In this document: positions 1 to 7,988 of the stretch, piece by piece | Layout of the letters: the number at the start of each line of letters is the position of its first letter | How positions within the stretch are numbered: position 1 is the stretch's first letter | NCBI GenBank assembly: GCA_002483765.1 | Contig: DLIO01000011.1 | Coordinates: 1-26,842, forward strand | DNA from: Lentisphaeria bacterium UBA7640 | GTDB taxonomy: Bacteria > Verrucomicrobiota > Lentisphaeria > Victivallales > Victivallaceae | Reading direction: 5' to 3' | Length of the DNA stretch: 26,842 bases | The notes under the pieces: model-generated | Seen by the model: only the letters and a program-made list of their open reading frames with translations | Databases searched by the model: none | Told to the model about the DNA's origin: nothing | Translations under genes and position numbers: made by a program

Positions 1-105
1 TACACAAAATGCAGAAGAGCCATTTTTTATGTAGAAACTCTTATGTTAGCAGATTATAGAGTCAAAGATATTAGACTAAAGCCGTCAAGGCAAAAAGGAA
101 TAAAT

Positions 106-1020
106 ATGAATAACACCGGTCCAACCTTATCTGAAAACAGAACAACCTATGATCTTCATATTCATTCACACTGGAGTTACGATGCGACCCTCAGTGTCGC
201 TGAAATATTCGAAAAAGCTTCAGCCTACAACCTTAAAACTATTGCAATAACTGACCACCATCATCTGGATTCGTTGACCGAAATAAACATGATATCAAAA
301 CAATATCCTGAAATTAATTGCATCCCATCGGCCGAGTTTACGGTCACAACCTCTATTGGCTCAGTCGATCTGCTCTGTTACGGTTTTCCAAAAGAACTTG
401 ATAATGACACGAAGAAAATAGTCGATAAATATCATCTTTGGCAGCAGGAAACAGGCATGGCGACGGTAAGAGGTCTGCAAGCATTAGGTTTTAAATATAC
501 CGATGATGATTGGCATAATTTACTGAAATCATATAGACCGCAAAAGGTCTTTCCAGTCCAAGGATATACTCATGTAATGGGCCGAGTTGAACGTGAATAT
601 TTTTTGAAAAATAGTTTCATCCAAGAAGAAAAAGAGCGCGGCGAGCTATATGAGAAAATGAATGAAAAAATAAAAAGACCATTATATCCAAGGGTTGAAG
701 AAGTAATCCCGACATTAAAACAAGCTGGTGCTTTGGTGGTAATTGCTCATCCATTCGGATATTTCAATAAAAATGACTTAAAACGCATGGATAGGTTAAA
801 AGCAGAATGTGATCTCGATGGAATTGAATGCGCCCATCCAAGCATTCCGCCAGAATTCACTCCTTTCTATCGTGAATATTGCAAAAGGAATAATCTTCTT
901 TCAACTGCTGGCACTGACTGCCACATCGCAACACTGCTCGAAGCTCGTTTTGGGAGACATATAGGATCAGAAGATTGGTGCAAAGAGTTACTTGAAAAAC
1001 TGAATCACAAAAATTGTTAA
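106..1020 (+). CDS. PHP-domain metal-dependent phosphoesterase
   Basis: A 304-residue protein of the PHP (polymerase and histidinol phosphatase) fold, expected to hydrolyse a phosphoester with a cluster of divalent metals. The metal ligands are visible: HIH at 18-20 with D26, DHHH at 50-53, the glutamate in SAEFT (E77), IAHPFG near 215 and GTDCH near 272. The wide spacing between the E and the late histidines leaves a central insert of about 140 residues. I chose the ATG at 106 because AAAAAGGAA lies just upstream; an in-frame ATG at 43 would add 21 residues without a good ribosome binding site. Relatives include RNase AM/YciV-type phosphatases, but the substrate cannot be read from the sequence. 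By eye the gene is more AT-rich than its neighbours. It stands alone; the next gene has its own promoter. Confidence 0.85.
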   Translation: MNNTGPTLSENRTTYDLHIHSHWSYDATLSVAEIFEKASAYNLKTIAITDHHHLDSLTEINMISKQYPEINCIPSAEFTVTTSIGSVDLLCYGFPKELDNDTKKIVDKYHLWQQETGMATVRGLQALGFKYTDDDWHNLLKSYRPQKVFPVQGYTHVMGRVEREYFLKNSFIQEEKERGELYEKMNEKIKRPLYPRVEEVIPTLKQAGALVVIAHPFGYFNKNDLKRMDRLKAECDLDGIECAHPSIPPEFTPFYREYCKRNNLLSTAGTDCHIATLLEARFGRHIGSEDWCKELLEKLNHKNC

Positions 1021-1119
1021 GCGACTAATTTTATGATTTATGTGGTTGATTATGCTTTGATGCCTAATCGGCGAAAAACGTATGCCTGCCAATATTCTTT
1101 CTGATTATCGCAATATAAT

Positions 1120-1166
1120 TTGAAATATCAAAAACCTCAGATAGAATACAGTTTGTTTTCTATCTG
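1120..1166 (+). promoter_or_regulatory. Promoter with overlapping dyad (possible operator) for the cupin gene
   Basis: TTGAAA at 1120-1125 and TAGAAT at 1142-1147 are spaced by 16 bp, a plausible sigma-70-type promoter about 95 bp before the cupin start. A perfect 9-bp inverted repeat, CAGATAGAA (1138-1146) and TTCTATCTG (1158-1166), separated by 11 bp, covers the -10 box and the expected transcription start. This placement suits a repressor operator; it could also form a 5' leader hairpin. No regulator is encoded next to it. Inferred from position and symmetry only. Confidence 0.45.
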
Positions 1167-1243
1167 TAACAGGGGATAATTAATTTCTGAAACAGTAAAT
1201 GAATTAAGGGTTTAACAAAAATTCTAAAACCTCAGGAGGGATT

Positions 1244-1591
1244 ATGAAAGAAGAAAAATCAAAAAAAAGCTCAGGACTAAATGCGAGCGAAGTTTTTAAA
1301 ATGCAAGACTTGGTCACCAATTCTGAAGGCGCGGTCGTTAGCCGCACCATCGTGGATAAAAAAGCTGGGACAGTAACGTTGTTCGCTTTTGACGCCGGTG
1401 AAGGACTAAGCGAACATAGCGCGCCGTTCGACGCGATGGTCACCGTTCTTGAAGGCAAGGTAGAAATCCGGATTGGTGGCGTGCCAAAAAGTTTGCAGGC
1501 TGGCGAAAGCATTATCATGCCCGCAAATGTCCCGCACGGTCTCAATGCGACTACCGCATTCAAGATGATGCTGGTAATGATTAAGGCATAA
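1244..1591 (+). CDS. Small single-domain cupin protein
   Basis: A 115-residue conserved-barrel protein of the cupin_2 type. The two cupin motifs are recognisable: GLSEHSAPFDAMVTVLEG around residues 52-69, and GESIIMPANVPHGL around 87-100. The first motif keeps one clear histidine (HSAP) where the canonical form has HxH, so the metal site, if present, is reduced; E68 and H99 are the other likely ligands. Such proteins bind metals or small ligands, and their reaction cannot be assigned from this sequence. A strong AGGAGG at 1234-1239 sets the ATG at 1244. The gene is monocistronic, with its own promoter and dyad upstream and an inverted repeat 12 bp after the stop. A 119-residue reading frame on the opposite strand is a shadow. 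Confidence 0.85.
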   Translation: MKEEKSKKSSGLNASEVFKMQDLVTNSEGAVVSRTIVDKKAGTVTLFAFDAGEGLSEHSAPFDAMVTVLEGKVEIRIGGVPKSLQAGESIIMPANVPHGLNATTAFKMMLVMIKA

Positions 1592-1603
1592 CTTTTAATT
1601 GCT

Positions 1604-1636
1604 AAATTAGCGCGCGCATTATGCGCGCGCTAATTT
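1604..1636. repeat. Perfect GC-alternating inverted repeat, copy 1 (possible bidirectional terminator)
   Basis: Two 16-bp arms, AAATTAGCGCGCGCAT and its exact complement, flank a single T. The core is alternating purine-pyrimidine (GCGCGCGCAT). It lies between the convergent cupin and miaA genes, where a terminator serving both strands is expected, and the AAATT/AATTT outer arms would put A- and U-tracts on either side of the hairpin. The U-tract is short, so termination is an inference. Related copies are at 19608-19644 and 26731-26785. Confidence 0.8.
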
Positions 1637-1833
1637 GACCTCCCAAAAACCAGCCAGTGGGAAATTGTGGGAGTATCTGAAATGGCATCCATTACCCAAA
1701 TTTTCTAAAGGGAAAATTACCGGCTCAAAACAGCCCGTTACATTGGGGTGATTGCAACTATGAAATATTTACACGAGAATATTCACGAGTTTCAGGGAAT
1801 GAAATAACGATTTTTTAACGAAGAATTGGTTTA

Positions 1834-2745
1834 TTATTTGTAGAGTAATTTGACGCGCTCAATCAACAATTGATGGTCACAAGGAAATGGGAGATGTTCA
1901 GCTTCTGGATGTTGCCCTTTGAACCAAGTGATTTGACGGCGCGCTAGTTGCCATGTTGTCGTGATGATTTGTGTTTTCATTGTTTCATAGTCAATGTCGC
2001 CTTCTAGGTATTTACCGATCACGGCATAGCCTAGAGCTTGCCACGCGGTTGGTGATTCCAGTAAACCGTTAGCGATAGCGACACGAGCTTCCTCAATCCA
2101 ACCATTATTGAGCATTGCCTCAGTACGGTGCGCAATCCGCTGTTTCAGCTCTTCGCGTTCTCGCACTAAATTCCAAACGGTCGCGGGCCAGCGCAATTTC
2201 GATTGTTTCAGAGTTTGGAGTTTTGTGATTGAGGATCCTGTCAGTTTAAAGACTTCGAAAGCGCGAAGTAGCTTGCGGTGATGTTGTTGCCAACGCTCAA
2301 AATCGTCGGGAATGGTTTCACACGTAATATTTTTCAGACGTTCAAATCCATCCGTGCCGTCAAATTCGCGATTCAACTGCGCGCGTAATGTTGGATCACT
2401 CGGTAGCGGATCGAGTCCGTACAAAAATGCTTTGATGTACATGCCAGTGCCACCGACGATAATCGGCAGTTTATGGCGTGACCAAACATCATGCACCGCC
2501 GCTTCCGCTAATTCCACGAAAGTGTAAACGTCAAGACGTTTATTAAAATCAAAAACATCAATCAGATGATGCCGTATCTCAGCCTGTTCGGCGGCGGTAG
2601 GTTTGGCGACACCGATATCCAAACCGCGATAAAGCTGCATGGAATCGGCGGAGATAATTTCACCGTCGCACTCGCGCGCGATATCGAGTGCTAAAGCACT
2701 TTTACCGCACGCAGTGGCTCCGGTGATAATTAAAATAGGTTTCAT
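1834..2745 (-). CDS. miaA: tRNA dimethylallyltransferase MiaA (canonical copy)
   Basis: MiaA transfers the dimethylallyl group from DMAPP to N6 of A37 in tRNAs reading codons that begin with U. The 303-residue length is normal for the family. Visible motifs: P-loop GATACGKS, ADSMQLYRGLDIGVAKP with the catalytic aspartate, HHLIDV, GGTGMYIKAFLYG, the QHHRKLLRAFEV segment and the C-terminal ARRQITWFKGQ that contacts tRNA. The ATG at 2745 shares one base with the stop of the upstream oxidoreductase gene (TAATG), so translation is probably coupled; an upstream start at 2766 would add seven residues inside that gene. A second, more divergent MiaA is encoded at 22005. The partner of the oxidoreductase operon is odd for a tRNA enzyme and may reflect simple read-through. 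Confidence 0.95.
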   Translation of the reverse strand: MKPILIITGATACGKSALALDIARECDGEIISADSMQLYRGLDIGVAKPTAAEQAEIRHHLIDVFDFNKRLDVYTFVELAEAAVHDVWSRHKLPIIVGGTGMYIKAFLYGLDPLPSDPTLRAQLNREFDGTDGFERLKNITCETIPDDFERWQQHHRKLLRAFEVFKLTGSSITKLQTLKQSKLRWPATVWNLVREREELKQRIAHRTEAMLNNGWIEEARVAIANGLLESPTAWQALGYAVIGKYLEGDIDYETMKTQIITTTWQLARRQITWFKGQHPEAEHLPFPCDHQLLIERVKLLYK

Positions 2746-3884
2746 TAACGTTCTAATTTCTTCCAAATCGGCTCAAGATTAATAACTTTTTCTTCACACA
2801 TTGCTTGATCTATTACTAATGCCGTAACCGCACTTTCCAAACCTTCATTGCCACTGGATTTTGGCGATTTTGCGTTAATCATGCAATCATAGAGTTCCTT
2901 CATGATATAAGTGTCGCCACCGCCGTGTCCGTCTGCGCCGAAGTTAATGACTTTTTCGGCTTCTTCTCCAAAACCGCGATACCTAAGAGTGCTGGAATAT
3001 AGTTCCGCAATCATTGTGCCTTCAGTGCATGAAAAATACATGCGGCGCTCTGGAATGGCATTCGCCATAGTGGCCTGAAATTGTACTTTGATGCCGTTAC
3101 GATATTGGAGAATGGCAACTTGGGTGTCTTTGAGGTCTTTATCCGAAGTGAACGGCGATGGAACGCGATGCGGGTCATCCCAAGAAGCAAAGGTTTCATT
3201 ACCGAATTTTTCACGGTGATGTTCGTTTTCCGGTTTAAAATAATCCAAACTACCGAATGCGGCAATCTTAGCAGGCAATGAATCGGCGAACCAATTCAAC
3301 AAATCGATATCGTGACAGCATTTCTCTAGAATATGAGGTCCAGAAATATTGCTGTGGCGGCGCCAGTTCATCATGATATAGCCGCCATGTGCTGGAGTAA
3401 TATTTTCATTGGCGTCAATGCTCAGCAATTTTCCAAGTTTTCCACTGGTTAGCAGTTCTTTAACTTTGCAATATAAGTTAGAATAGCGCAACACAAATCC
3501 GGTCATAAATTGCAAACCGCTTTTTTGATGAGCGTTGTAAATTTCCTGGCAATCCTCAATGGTGGTTGCTAACGGTTTTTCGCTGAAAACATGTTTTCCT
3601 GCCGCAAATGCCGCCAATATTTGTTCTTTGTGATAAGCATTCGGCGAAAATACCAATACCCATTCGACGCCAGGGGTGTTGATCGCGTCTTGGTATGAAT
3701 CGCAGACTAGAGTATCTGGAGATTTCCAAAGTCCTTTGGCCCGTTCTGCCTGTTTTTTATCTGGGTCATAGGTTGCTAGGATTTTAACTTGATTCTCTGA
3801 ATCACGCAATAAATTGCCTGAAACGCCGCGTCCACGTCCGCCACATCCGATTACTGCAACGTTGATCTCTTTTGATTTAAGCAT
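2745..3884 (-). CDS. Gfo/Idh/MocA family NAD(P)-dependent oxidoreductase
   Basis: A 379-residue Rossmann-fold dehydrogenase that probably oxidises or reduces a sugar, inositol or related polyol. Visible: the dinucleotide-binding GCGGRG at 13-18, a DP after strand two (D40-P41), the family's catalytic EKP at 102-104, and a CCHDIDLLNW segment near residue 190 holding the usual H-x2-D pair. The start is taken at the ATG at 3884, preceded by AAGGTGAG; a GTG three codons earlier overlaps that site. It is divergently transcribed from an AraC-family regulator 79 bp away, a common arrangement in which the regulator controls the dehydrogenase. The miaA start overlaps its stop. The substrate is not determinable; many PVC bacteria carry large numbers of these paralogues. 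Confidence 0.9.
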   Translation of the reverse strand: MLKSKEINVAVIGCGGRGRGVSGNLLRDSENQVKILATYDPDKKQAERAKGLWKSPDTLVCDSYQDAINTPGVEWVLVFSPNAYHKEQILAAFAAGKHVFSEKPLATTIEDCQEIYNAHQKSGLQFMTGFVLRYSNLYCKVKELLTSGKLGKLLSIDANENITPAHGGYIMMNWRRHSNISGPHILEKCCHDIDLLNWFADSLPAKIAAFGSLDYFKPENEHHREKFGNETFASWDDPHRVPSPFTSDKDLKDTQVAILQYRNGIKVQFQATMANAIPERRMYFSCTEGTMIAELYSSTLRYRGFGEEAEKVINFGADGHGGGDTYIMKELYDCMINAKSPKSSGNEGLESAVTALVIDQAMCEEKVINLEPIWKKLER

Positions 3885-3930
3885 TTTTCTCACCTTGTTT
3901 TTATTTTTGCATGATTTTTCACGCTTTTAA

Positions 3931-3939
3931 TGGTATAAT
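3931..3939 (+). promoter_or_regulatory. Extended -10 promoter for the AraC-family gene, in the divergent spacer
   Basis: TGGTATAAT is a TG-N-TATAAT extended -10 element with no good -35 box at the right distance. Transcription would start near 3946, giving a leader of roughly 18 nt that contains GGGAG at 3948-3952. The same AT-rich stretch read on the minus strand (TATTAT/TATATT) could act as the -10 of the oxidoreductase promoter, so the two promoters may overlap. Confidence 0.5.
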
Positions 3940-3963
3940 ATACAGCAGGGAGTAAAATATAAC

Positions 3964-4830
3964 ATGGATAAAAACCGCAAAATTAATGTCATAATTTCGA
4001 TGGGTGAAACCCAAGTTCACCGTATGCCTGAACGGATCATGCCCAGAATAAATGCTGATTGTGGTCTGTGGATTTTCCGCTGGGGACGCAATGTTGGTGG
4101 CGCGCCACGGCAGCATCAACTTGATCGACATTTCGAGTTTTATAGTATTTCGCACATGTTCAAAGGGGCGGGTTTTTACTGGACACCAGCCGGGGGAACG
4201 CAGGAAGTTAAGCCAGGACAATACGTTTTGGCCTCGCCGGGGTTCAAGCAACACTATGGCGGAACTGCACAGGAGAATTATTACGAAGATACGATCAACT
4301 TTAGTGGCCCCTTGGCAGATATGATGTTCAAAAGTGGCGTTTTCAGTAATGGAGTTTTTGAACTCGGGTTATCGCGGCGCTTGTTGCCGATAATCGAATT
4401 GGCCGCCGATCCGTCCGATCATGGTCAACTGAATGCATGTTCTGCTCTTCATCGTTTGTTGCAAGATTTATATAATCGTCGTTTTCAAGAACAAGGACGC
4501 GAACGCTATCCCGAGATCGACGAATTGTTGACACTGATGAAAGAACAACCTGAACGCTGGTGGACGATTGAGGAGATGGCGGAATTTTGCAATATGAGTG
4601 ACGACCAGTTCCGAAGGGTTTTTCGGGCACGAGTGGGGGTATTACCAAAACTTTATGCTGATCAAATTAAGCTTCACCGAGCATCATCATTGTTGGTGGA
4701 AACCAAATTGTCGCTGGCAGAAATAGCGCAAAAATTGGGCTACAAAGATCAATTCCATTTCAGTCGTCGGTTCAAAACGGTAACTGGTTTTCCCCCACGA
4801 CGCTTCCGTCGCGACGCCATCAAGCAATAA
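3964..4830 (+). CDS. AraC-family transcriptional regulator
   Basis: A 288-residue regulator with an N-terminal sensing domain (about 1-150) and a C-terminal double helix-turn-helix of the AraC/XylS type (about 190-286). The C-terminal signature is clear: TIEEMAEFCNMSDDQFRRVFRARVG for the first helix pair and LSLAEIAQKLGYKDQFHF followed by SRRFKTVTGFPPRRFR for the second, both slightly shortened here. The sensing half has a cupin-like region (AGGTQEVKPGQYVLASPG) as in arabinose-binding-type domains. Length is normal for the family. The gene faces away from the Gfo/Idh oxidoreductase, which it likely controls together with itself; the inducer is probably the substrate of that enzyme. The ATG at 3964 has GGGAG 11 bp upstream. 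Confidence 0.92.
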   Translation: MDKNRKINVIISMGETQVHRMPERIMPRINADCGLWIFRWGRNVGGAPRQHQLDRHFEFYSISHMFKGAGFYWTPAGGTQEVKPGQYVLASPGFKQHYGGTAQENYYEDTINFSGPLADMMFKSGVFSNGVFELGLSRRLLPIIELAADPSDHGQLNACSALHRLLQDLYNRRFQEQGRERYPEIDELLTLMKEQPERWWTIEEMAEFCNMSDDQFRRVFRARVGVLPKLYADQIKLHRASSLLVETKLSLAEIAQKLGYKDQFHFSRRFKTVTGFPPRRFRRDAIKQ

Positions 4831-4973
4831 AAAATATACAGCACCTTCTTACGCATCAGCATTGCGAGTCATCAGTTTCCGTTTATTCGCTAACGTGAAG
4901 ACTCAGGAATGAGATTTTCATGATAAATTTTAACGCAAAAAGGAATTATCTCTCAATTTTTCTTTAGTCGTGG

Positions 4974-5002
4974 TTGTTTTTCCGTGAGGCATTGTGTATT
5001 GT
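4974..5002 (+). promoter_or_regulatory. Candidate promoter of the SPFH/ATPase/ABC operon
   Basis: TTGTTT at 4974-4979 and TATTGT at 4997-5002 are separated by 17 bp, giving a predicted start near 5009 and a leader of about 44 nt before the ATG at 5053. This is the best sigma-70-like pair in the 222-bp spacer after the AraC gene. No further promoter is needed for the downstream genes, which are separated by 31 bp at most. I see no clear operator. Confidence 0.35.
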
Positions 5003-5052
5003 ATTCAAAATCGATATATGATAAAAAAGAACACAACAGCAGAGGATGTTTA

Positions 5053-6990
5053 ATGAATAGCGAAAAAGACCTGCGGATGCGTTGCGAAAAATCCAGGCAG
5101 TTGATGGTGCTCTCCATCGTTGGAGGTGTTGTTAGCTTGGTTCTTACCGTTGGAGTGATAATTTTTGGAGTTGCAGCTTGGCCGTGGTCAAAATACGGTT
5201 CGTGGGCTGGTAATGACGTTTTTGCTTTGATGATTGTGCCGTTCATGATTGCAACCTTGTATTCAATTGCCGCCGCCATCAACGGTTTTATCAGTAGTGC
5301 CGCTTACCAGGAAGAGGAAGAGAAAATCCTGTTAGCTAAGCGCAAGGAAAAGATTTCAGCATTTGAGGTCAATGAAGATGTCCGGTTTACCGCTGGGCGT
5401 TCTTTGAAGAATTACCAGAAATATGCTCCCTATGTGATTGCAGCACTTGCAGTAATCATCATTGCGGTTTCCATGTTCCTATTTTCCAGCTCCAAGAGTG
5501 CCAGACTTGAGGGTACGCAACCAGTTCCAGTCGACGCGTTGGGTTCTGCAGTAGCGGCTATTGTCGCTATGGTATTCAGTATTTTTCCTGGTGTGTTTTT
5601 GCTAGGGCAATCGAAAGACTCAATATTCCGCTGGTTACGGCCAGTTGGTGCGTGGTTAACTGCGGGTGCTGCCGTCGCATTGATTGCGGCAATCGGGGCA
5701 ATCGCTTATTATCGCTATAACATTACTGGATTCAACAGCAGCGCAGCGAAAGTAATTTTCTATAGTTTCTGCGTGCTTGGCATTGAATTAATCTTTATAT
5801 TTGTGTCGGAATTTTACCGCCCGCGTTCGTTGGAAGCTCAAAGGCCGGTATTTGAAAGCCGTATCTTAGCGCTATTCACTGAACCTGGAGGAGTAGCGAG
5901 AAACATCGCAGGGACACTGGATTATCAGTTTGGGTTTAAGGTTTCTGGCACGTGGATTTATGGTTTTGCGGAAAAATTTTTATTCCCTTTGATAATTCTG
6001 TGGTTGGTGATTCTTTGGTCTTTTACTTGTATTTCTGAGGTTGGTCCAAATCAACTCGGGATCAGAATGCAATTTGGGCGCATCACTGATATTGCTCCAC
6101 TGGATCCCGGCGTGTATCTGAAGTTACCTTATCCTTTTGGTAAAATAGTTACTTATTCCTGTGAACAAATCAGCACGATCCAGGTCGGTCCCAAAATGAT
6201 TGATGCTGATGGCAAGGAGACGCGCCCAGCCTTGGTCGTGTGGGATAAAAAACATTATGCTGAAGAATCTCGATATTTAGTTGCTTCTGAAACTGAAGAC
6301 AAAACCTCGGCTCCGGTTTCCCTGCTTGGAATTAGTATTCCAATTCAGTATCGGATCAAAAAAGCGGAACTTATTGATTATGCTTTCCGCAATCAAAATT
6401 CTGATGCGGCGTTAAAAAATATCGCCGAACAGATCTCGTCAAGATTTTTTGCCAGTGTTTCAATTTTTGATATCATGTCTAGTGGTCGCGAAAAAGCGAG
6501 CGGTATTTTACATAAAAACATTCAAGCGGAAGCCGATAAAGCAAAGCTCGGTATTGAAATCGTCAAAGTAAATATTCACGATGCGCATCCGCCAGAAAAA
6601 ATCGCGCCAGAGTTCCAAAAAGTTATAGGAGCAAGCGAAGAGATGGAGTCTACCATTCTTGAAGCGCGCGCTTACTACAACGATATTGTTCCAATGATCG
6701 AAGCACAAAAAGATCGATTGATTGCCGACGCCCATTCTTATGCTTTTCAAGTGAATCATGTTTCTCAAGCAGAGAGTGAACGTTTCTTACGGCAGCTAGT
6801 TGCATTCAAAATTATGCCACAGTTCTTCAAGTTGCGTAATTATTTGGATATGTTGGAACAGAGTGCGGGCAATGCTCGTAAATATATCATGAGCGCCAGT
6901 TTGGAATACGAAATTTACGAGTTGAACTTGGAGAAAAAAGGACAACTCGATTTAATCGACGCCAATCTTAGTGAAATTAGTCAAAAATAA
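5053..6990 (+). CDS. Polytopic SPFH/HflK-like membrane protein
   Basis: A 645-residue protein joining a long membrane region to an SPFH (band 7) domain. Seven hydrophobic segments are visible, near residues 17-42, 56-78, 126-145, 165-187, 200-222, 230-252 and 310-332; the last leads directly into the SPFH start (SEVGPNQLGIRMQFGR). The SPFH domain ends in helical segments (SEEMESTILEARAYYNDIVP, then RFLRQLVAFK) typical of HflK. Ordinary HflK has one membrane helix and about 400 residues, so the N-terminal 300 residues are an extra domain of unknown role. The ATG at 5053 has AGAGGA upstream; an upstream GTG at 4984 would add 23 poorly supported residues. First gene of a seven-gene operon with two further SPFH proteins directly downstream, which probably assemble with it. 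Confidence 0.85.
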   Translation: MNSEKDLRMRCEKSRQLMVLSIVGGVVSLVLTVGVIIFGVAAWPWSKYGSWAGNDVFALMIVPFMIATLYSIAAAINGFISSAAYQEEEEKILLAKRKEKISAFEVNEDVRFTAGRSLKNYQKYAPYVIAALAVIIIAVSMFLFSSSKSARLEGTQPVPVDALGSAVAAIVAMVFSIFPGVFLLGQSKDSIFRWLRPVGAWLTAGAAVALIAAIGAIAYYRYNITGFNSSAAKVIFYSFCVLGIELIFIFVSEFYRPRSLEAQRPVFESRILALFTEPGGVARNIAGTLDYQFGFKVSGTWIYGFAEKFLFPLIILWLVILWSFTCISEVGPNQLGIRMQFGRITDIAPLDPGVYLKLPYPFGKIVTYSCEQISTIQVGPKMIDADGKETRPALVVWDKKHYAEESRYLVASETEDKTSAPVSLLGISIPIQYRIKKAELIDYAFRNQNSDAALKNIAEQISSRFFASVSIFDIMSSGREKASGILHKNIQAEADKAKLGIEIVKVNIHDAHPPEKIAPEFQKVIGASEEMESTILEARAYYNDIVPMIEAQKDRLIADAHSYAFQVNHVSQAESERFLRQLVAFKIMPQFFKLRNYLDMLEQSAGNARKYIMSASLEYEIYELNLEKKGQLDLIDANLSEISQK

Positions 6991-7021
6991 TATAATAAAT
7001 AACTTAAGGAGCCTGTAAACT

Positions 7022-7969
7022 ATGACGGATGACAACGGAAACACCAAAATAACTAGACATTGGGCAACGATGTTGCTGGGCGTAATTGTCGCGGCAATTT
7101 TTTTGACCGTAATTTTTTCTTATCAAGTTGAAGACCGCGAAACGGCACTAGTGATTACGCTCGACAAAGTGTCGAATAATCCGGTCGGAGCTGGTTTGCA
7201 CTTTCGCTGGCCCTATCCAATCCAGAAGATTGAGAAGTTTGATAATCGCTACCGTGTTTTTGACGGTAATGTCGGACGGCTTGAAGAAACTTTGACCAAA
7301 GATGGACACAACGTTATCGTTGGTATTTATACCATCTATAAAATTATCGATCCAGTTGCTTTCTTTAAAAAATTGGTTGATGTAACCAATGCTGAAGATA
7401 CTTTGAACGCGTGGATGCGGAGCGTAAAAACTGAAACTTTTGGGCGTTACGATTTTAATCAATTGGTTAATGTCAACCCCAAAGAGATGAAGCTTAGCGA
7501 AATAGAACAAGAGATGCTTGCGAAATTGCGCGTTACCGCCAAAGACTACGGCATGGAGATCAAATCAGTCGGCATCAAAGCGATTAATATTCCAGAAACG
7601 ATCACGGAGTCAGTGTTTACTCGCATGAAAAATGAACGCGCAAAAGAGGCTGCGACATTCCGCGCTAGAGGCAAACGCGAAGCAGAAAAAATCCGTACGG
7701 AAGCCGATACTAAATCTAGAAAAGTTTTAGCGGAAGCAGAAGCTGAAGCACAAATCATCCGTTCTAAAGGTGATGCCGAAGCAGCTCAGCATTATGCCGT
7801 TTTTAAACAGGATCCTGAGCTGGCGATATTCCTACGCAAGCTGGAGTCACTAAGACGGGTTATGCAGGATAAAACAACGTTGATTTTGGATACTAATTCG
7901 GCACCGTTTGATATTCTGAAAATGGATTCAGACTCACTGAAGCCTCCTGCCGAAAACATCGTTAAATGA
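7022..7969 (+). CDS. hflC: HflC-like SPFH protein
   Basis: A 315-residue protein with the HflC layout: one N-terminal membrane helix (about 14-34), an SPFH domain beginning at YQVEDRETALVITLDKV, and a long C-terminal coiled-coil rich in A, E, K and R (about 195-265, with FRARGKREAEKIRTEADTK as its core). In Escherichia coli HflC and HflK form a periplasmic cage around the FtsH protease; no ftsH lies in this window. It is 31 bp after the polytopic SPFH gene and 19 bp before an HflK-like gene, so the order is C before K, the reverse of the enterobacterial operon. AAGGAG at 7006-7011 sets the ATG at 7022. The assignment to the HflC subfamily is good; whether it regulates FtsH here or serves the neighbouring transporters is not known. 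Confidence 0.88.
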   Translation: MTDDNGNTKITRHWATMLLGVIVAAIFLTVIFSYQVEDRETALVITLDKVSNNPVGAGLHFRWPYPIQKIEKFDNRYRVFDGNVGRLEETLTKDGHNVIVGIYTIYKIIDPVAFFKKLVDVTNAEDTLNAWMRSVKTETFGRYDFNQLVNVNPKEMKLSEIEQEMLAKLRVTAKDYGMEIKSVGIKAINIPETITESVFTRMKNERAKEAATFRARGKREAEKIRTEADTKSRKVLAEAEAEAQIIRSKGDAEAAQHYAVFKQDPELAIFLRKLESLRRVMQDKTTLILDTNSAPFDILKMDSDSLKPPAENIVK

Positions 7970-7988
7970 CGCGTAAGAGGATTTATTA

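Noticed and set aside
1640..1673. CTCCCA/TGGGAG inverted repeat after the cupin gene
   Set aside because: Only six base pairs around a 22-base loop, next to a much stronger hairpin; likely chance.
1772..1789. Direct repeat CACGAG with 12-bp period
   Set aside because: Six bases only, no matching symmetry or promoter nearby; not enough for an operator call.
4953..5282. 109-residue reading frame on the minus strand over the operon promoter
   Set aside because: Overlaps the start of the polytopic SPFH gene and the intergenic spacer; no domain and no ribosome binding site.
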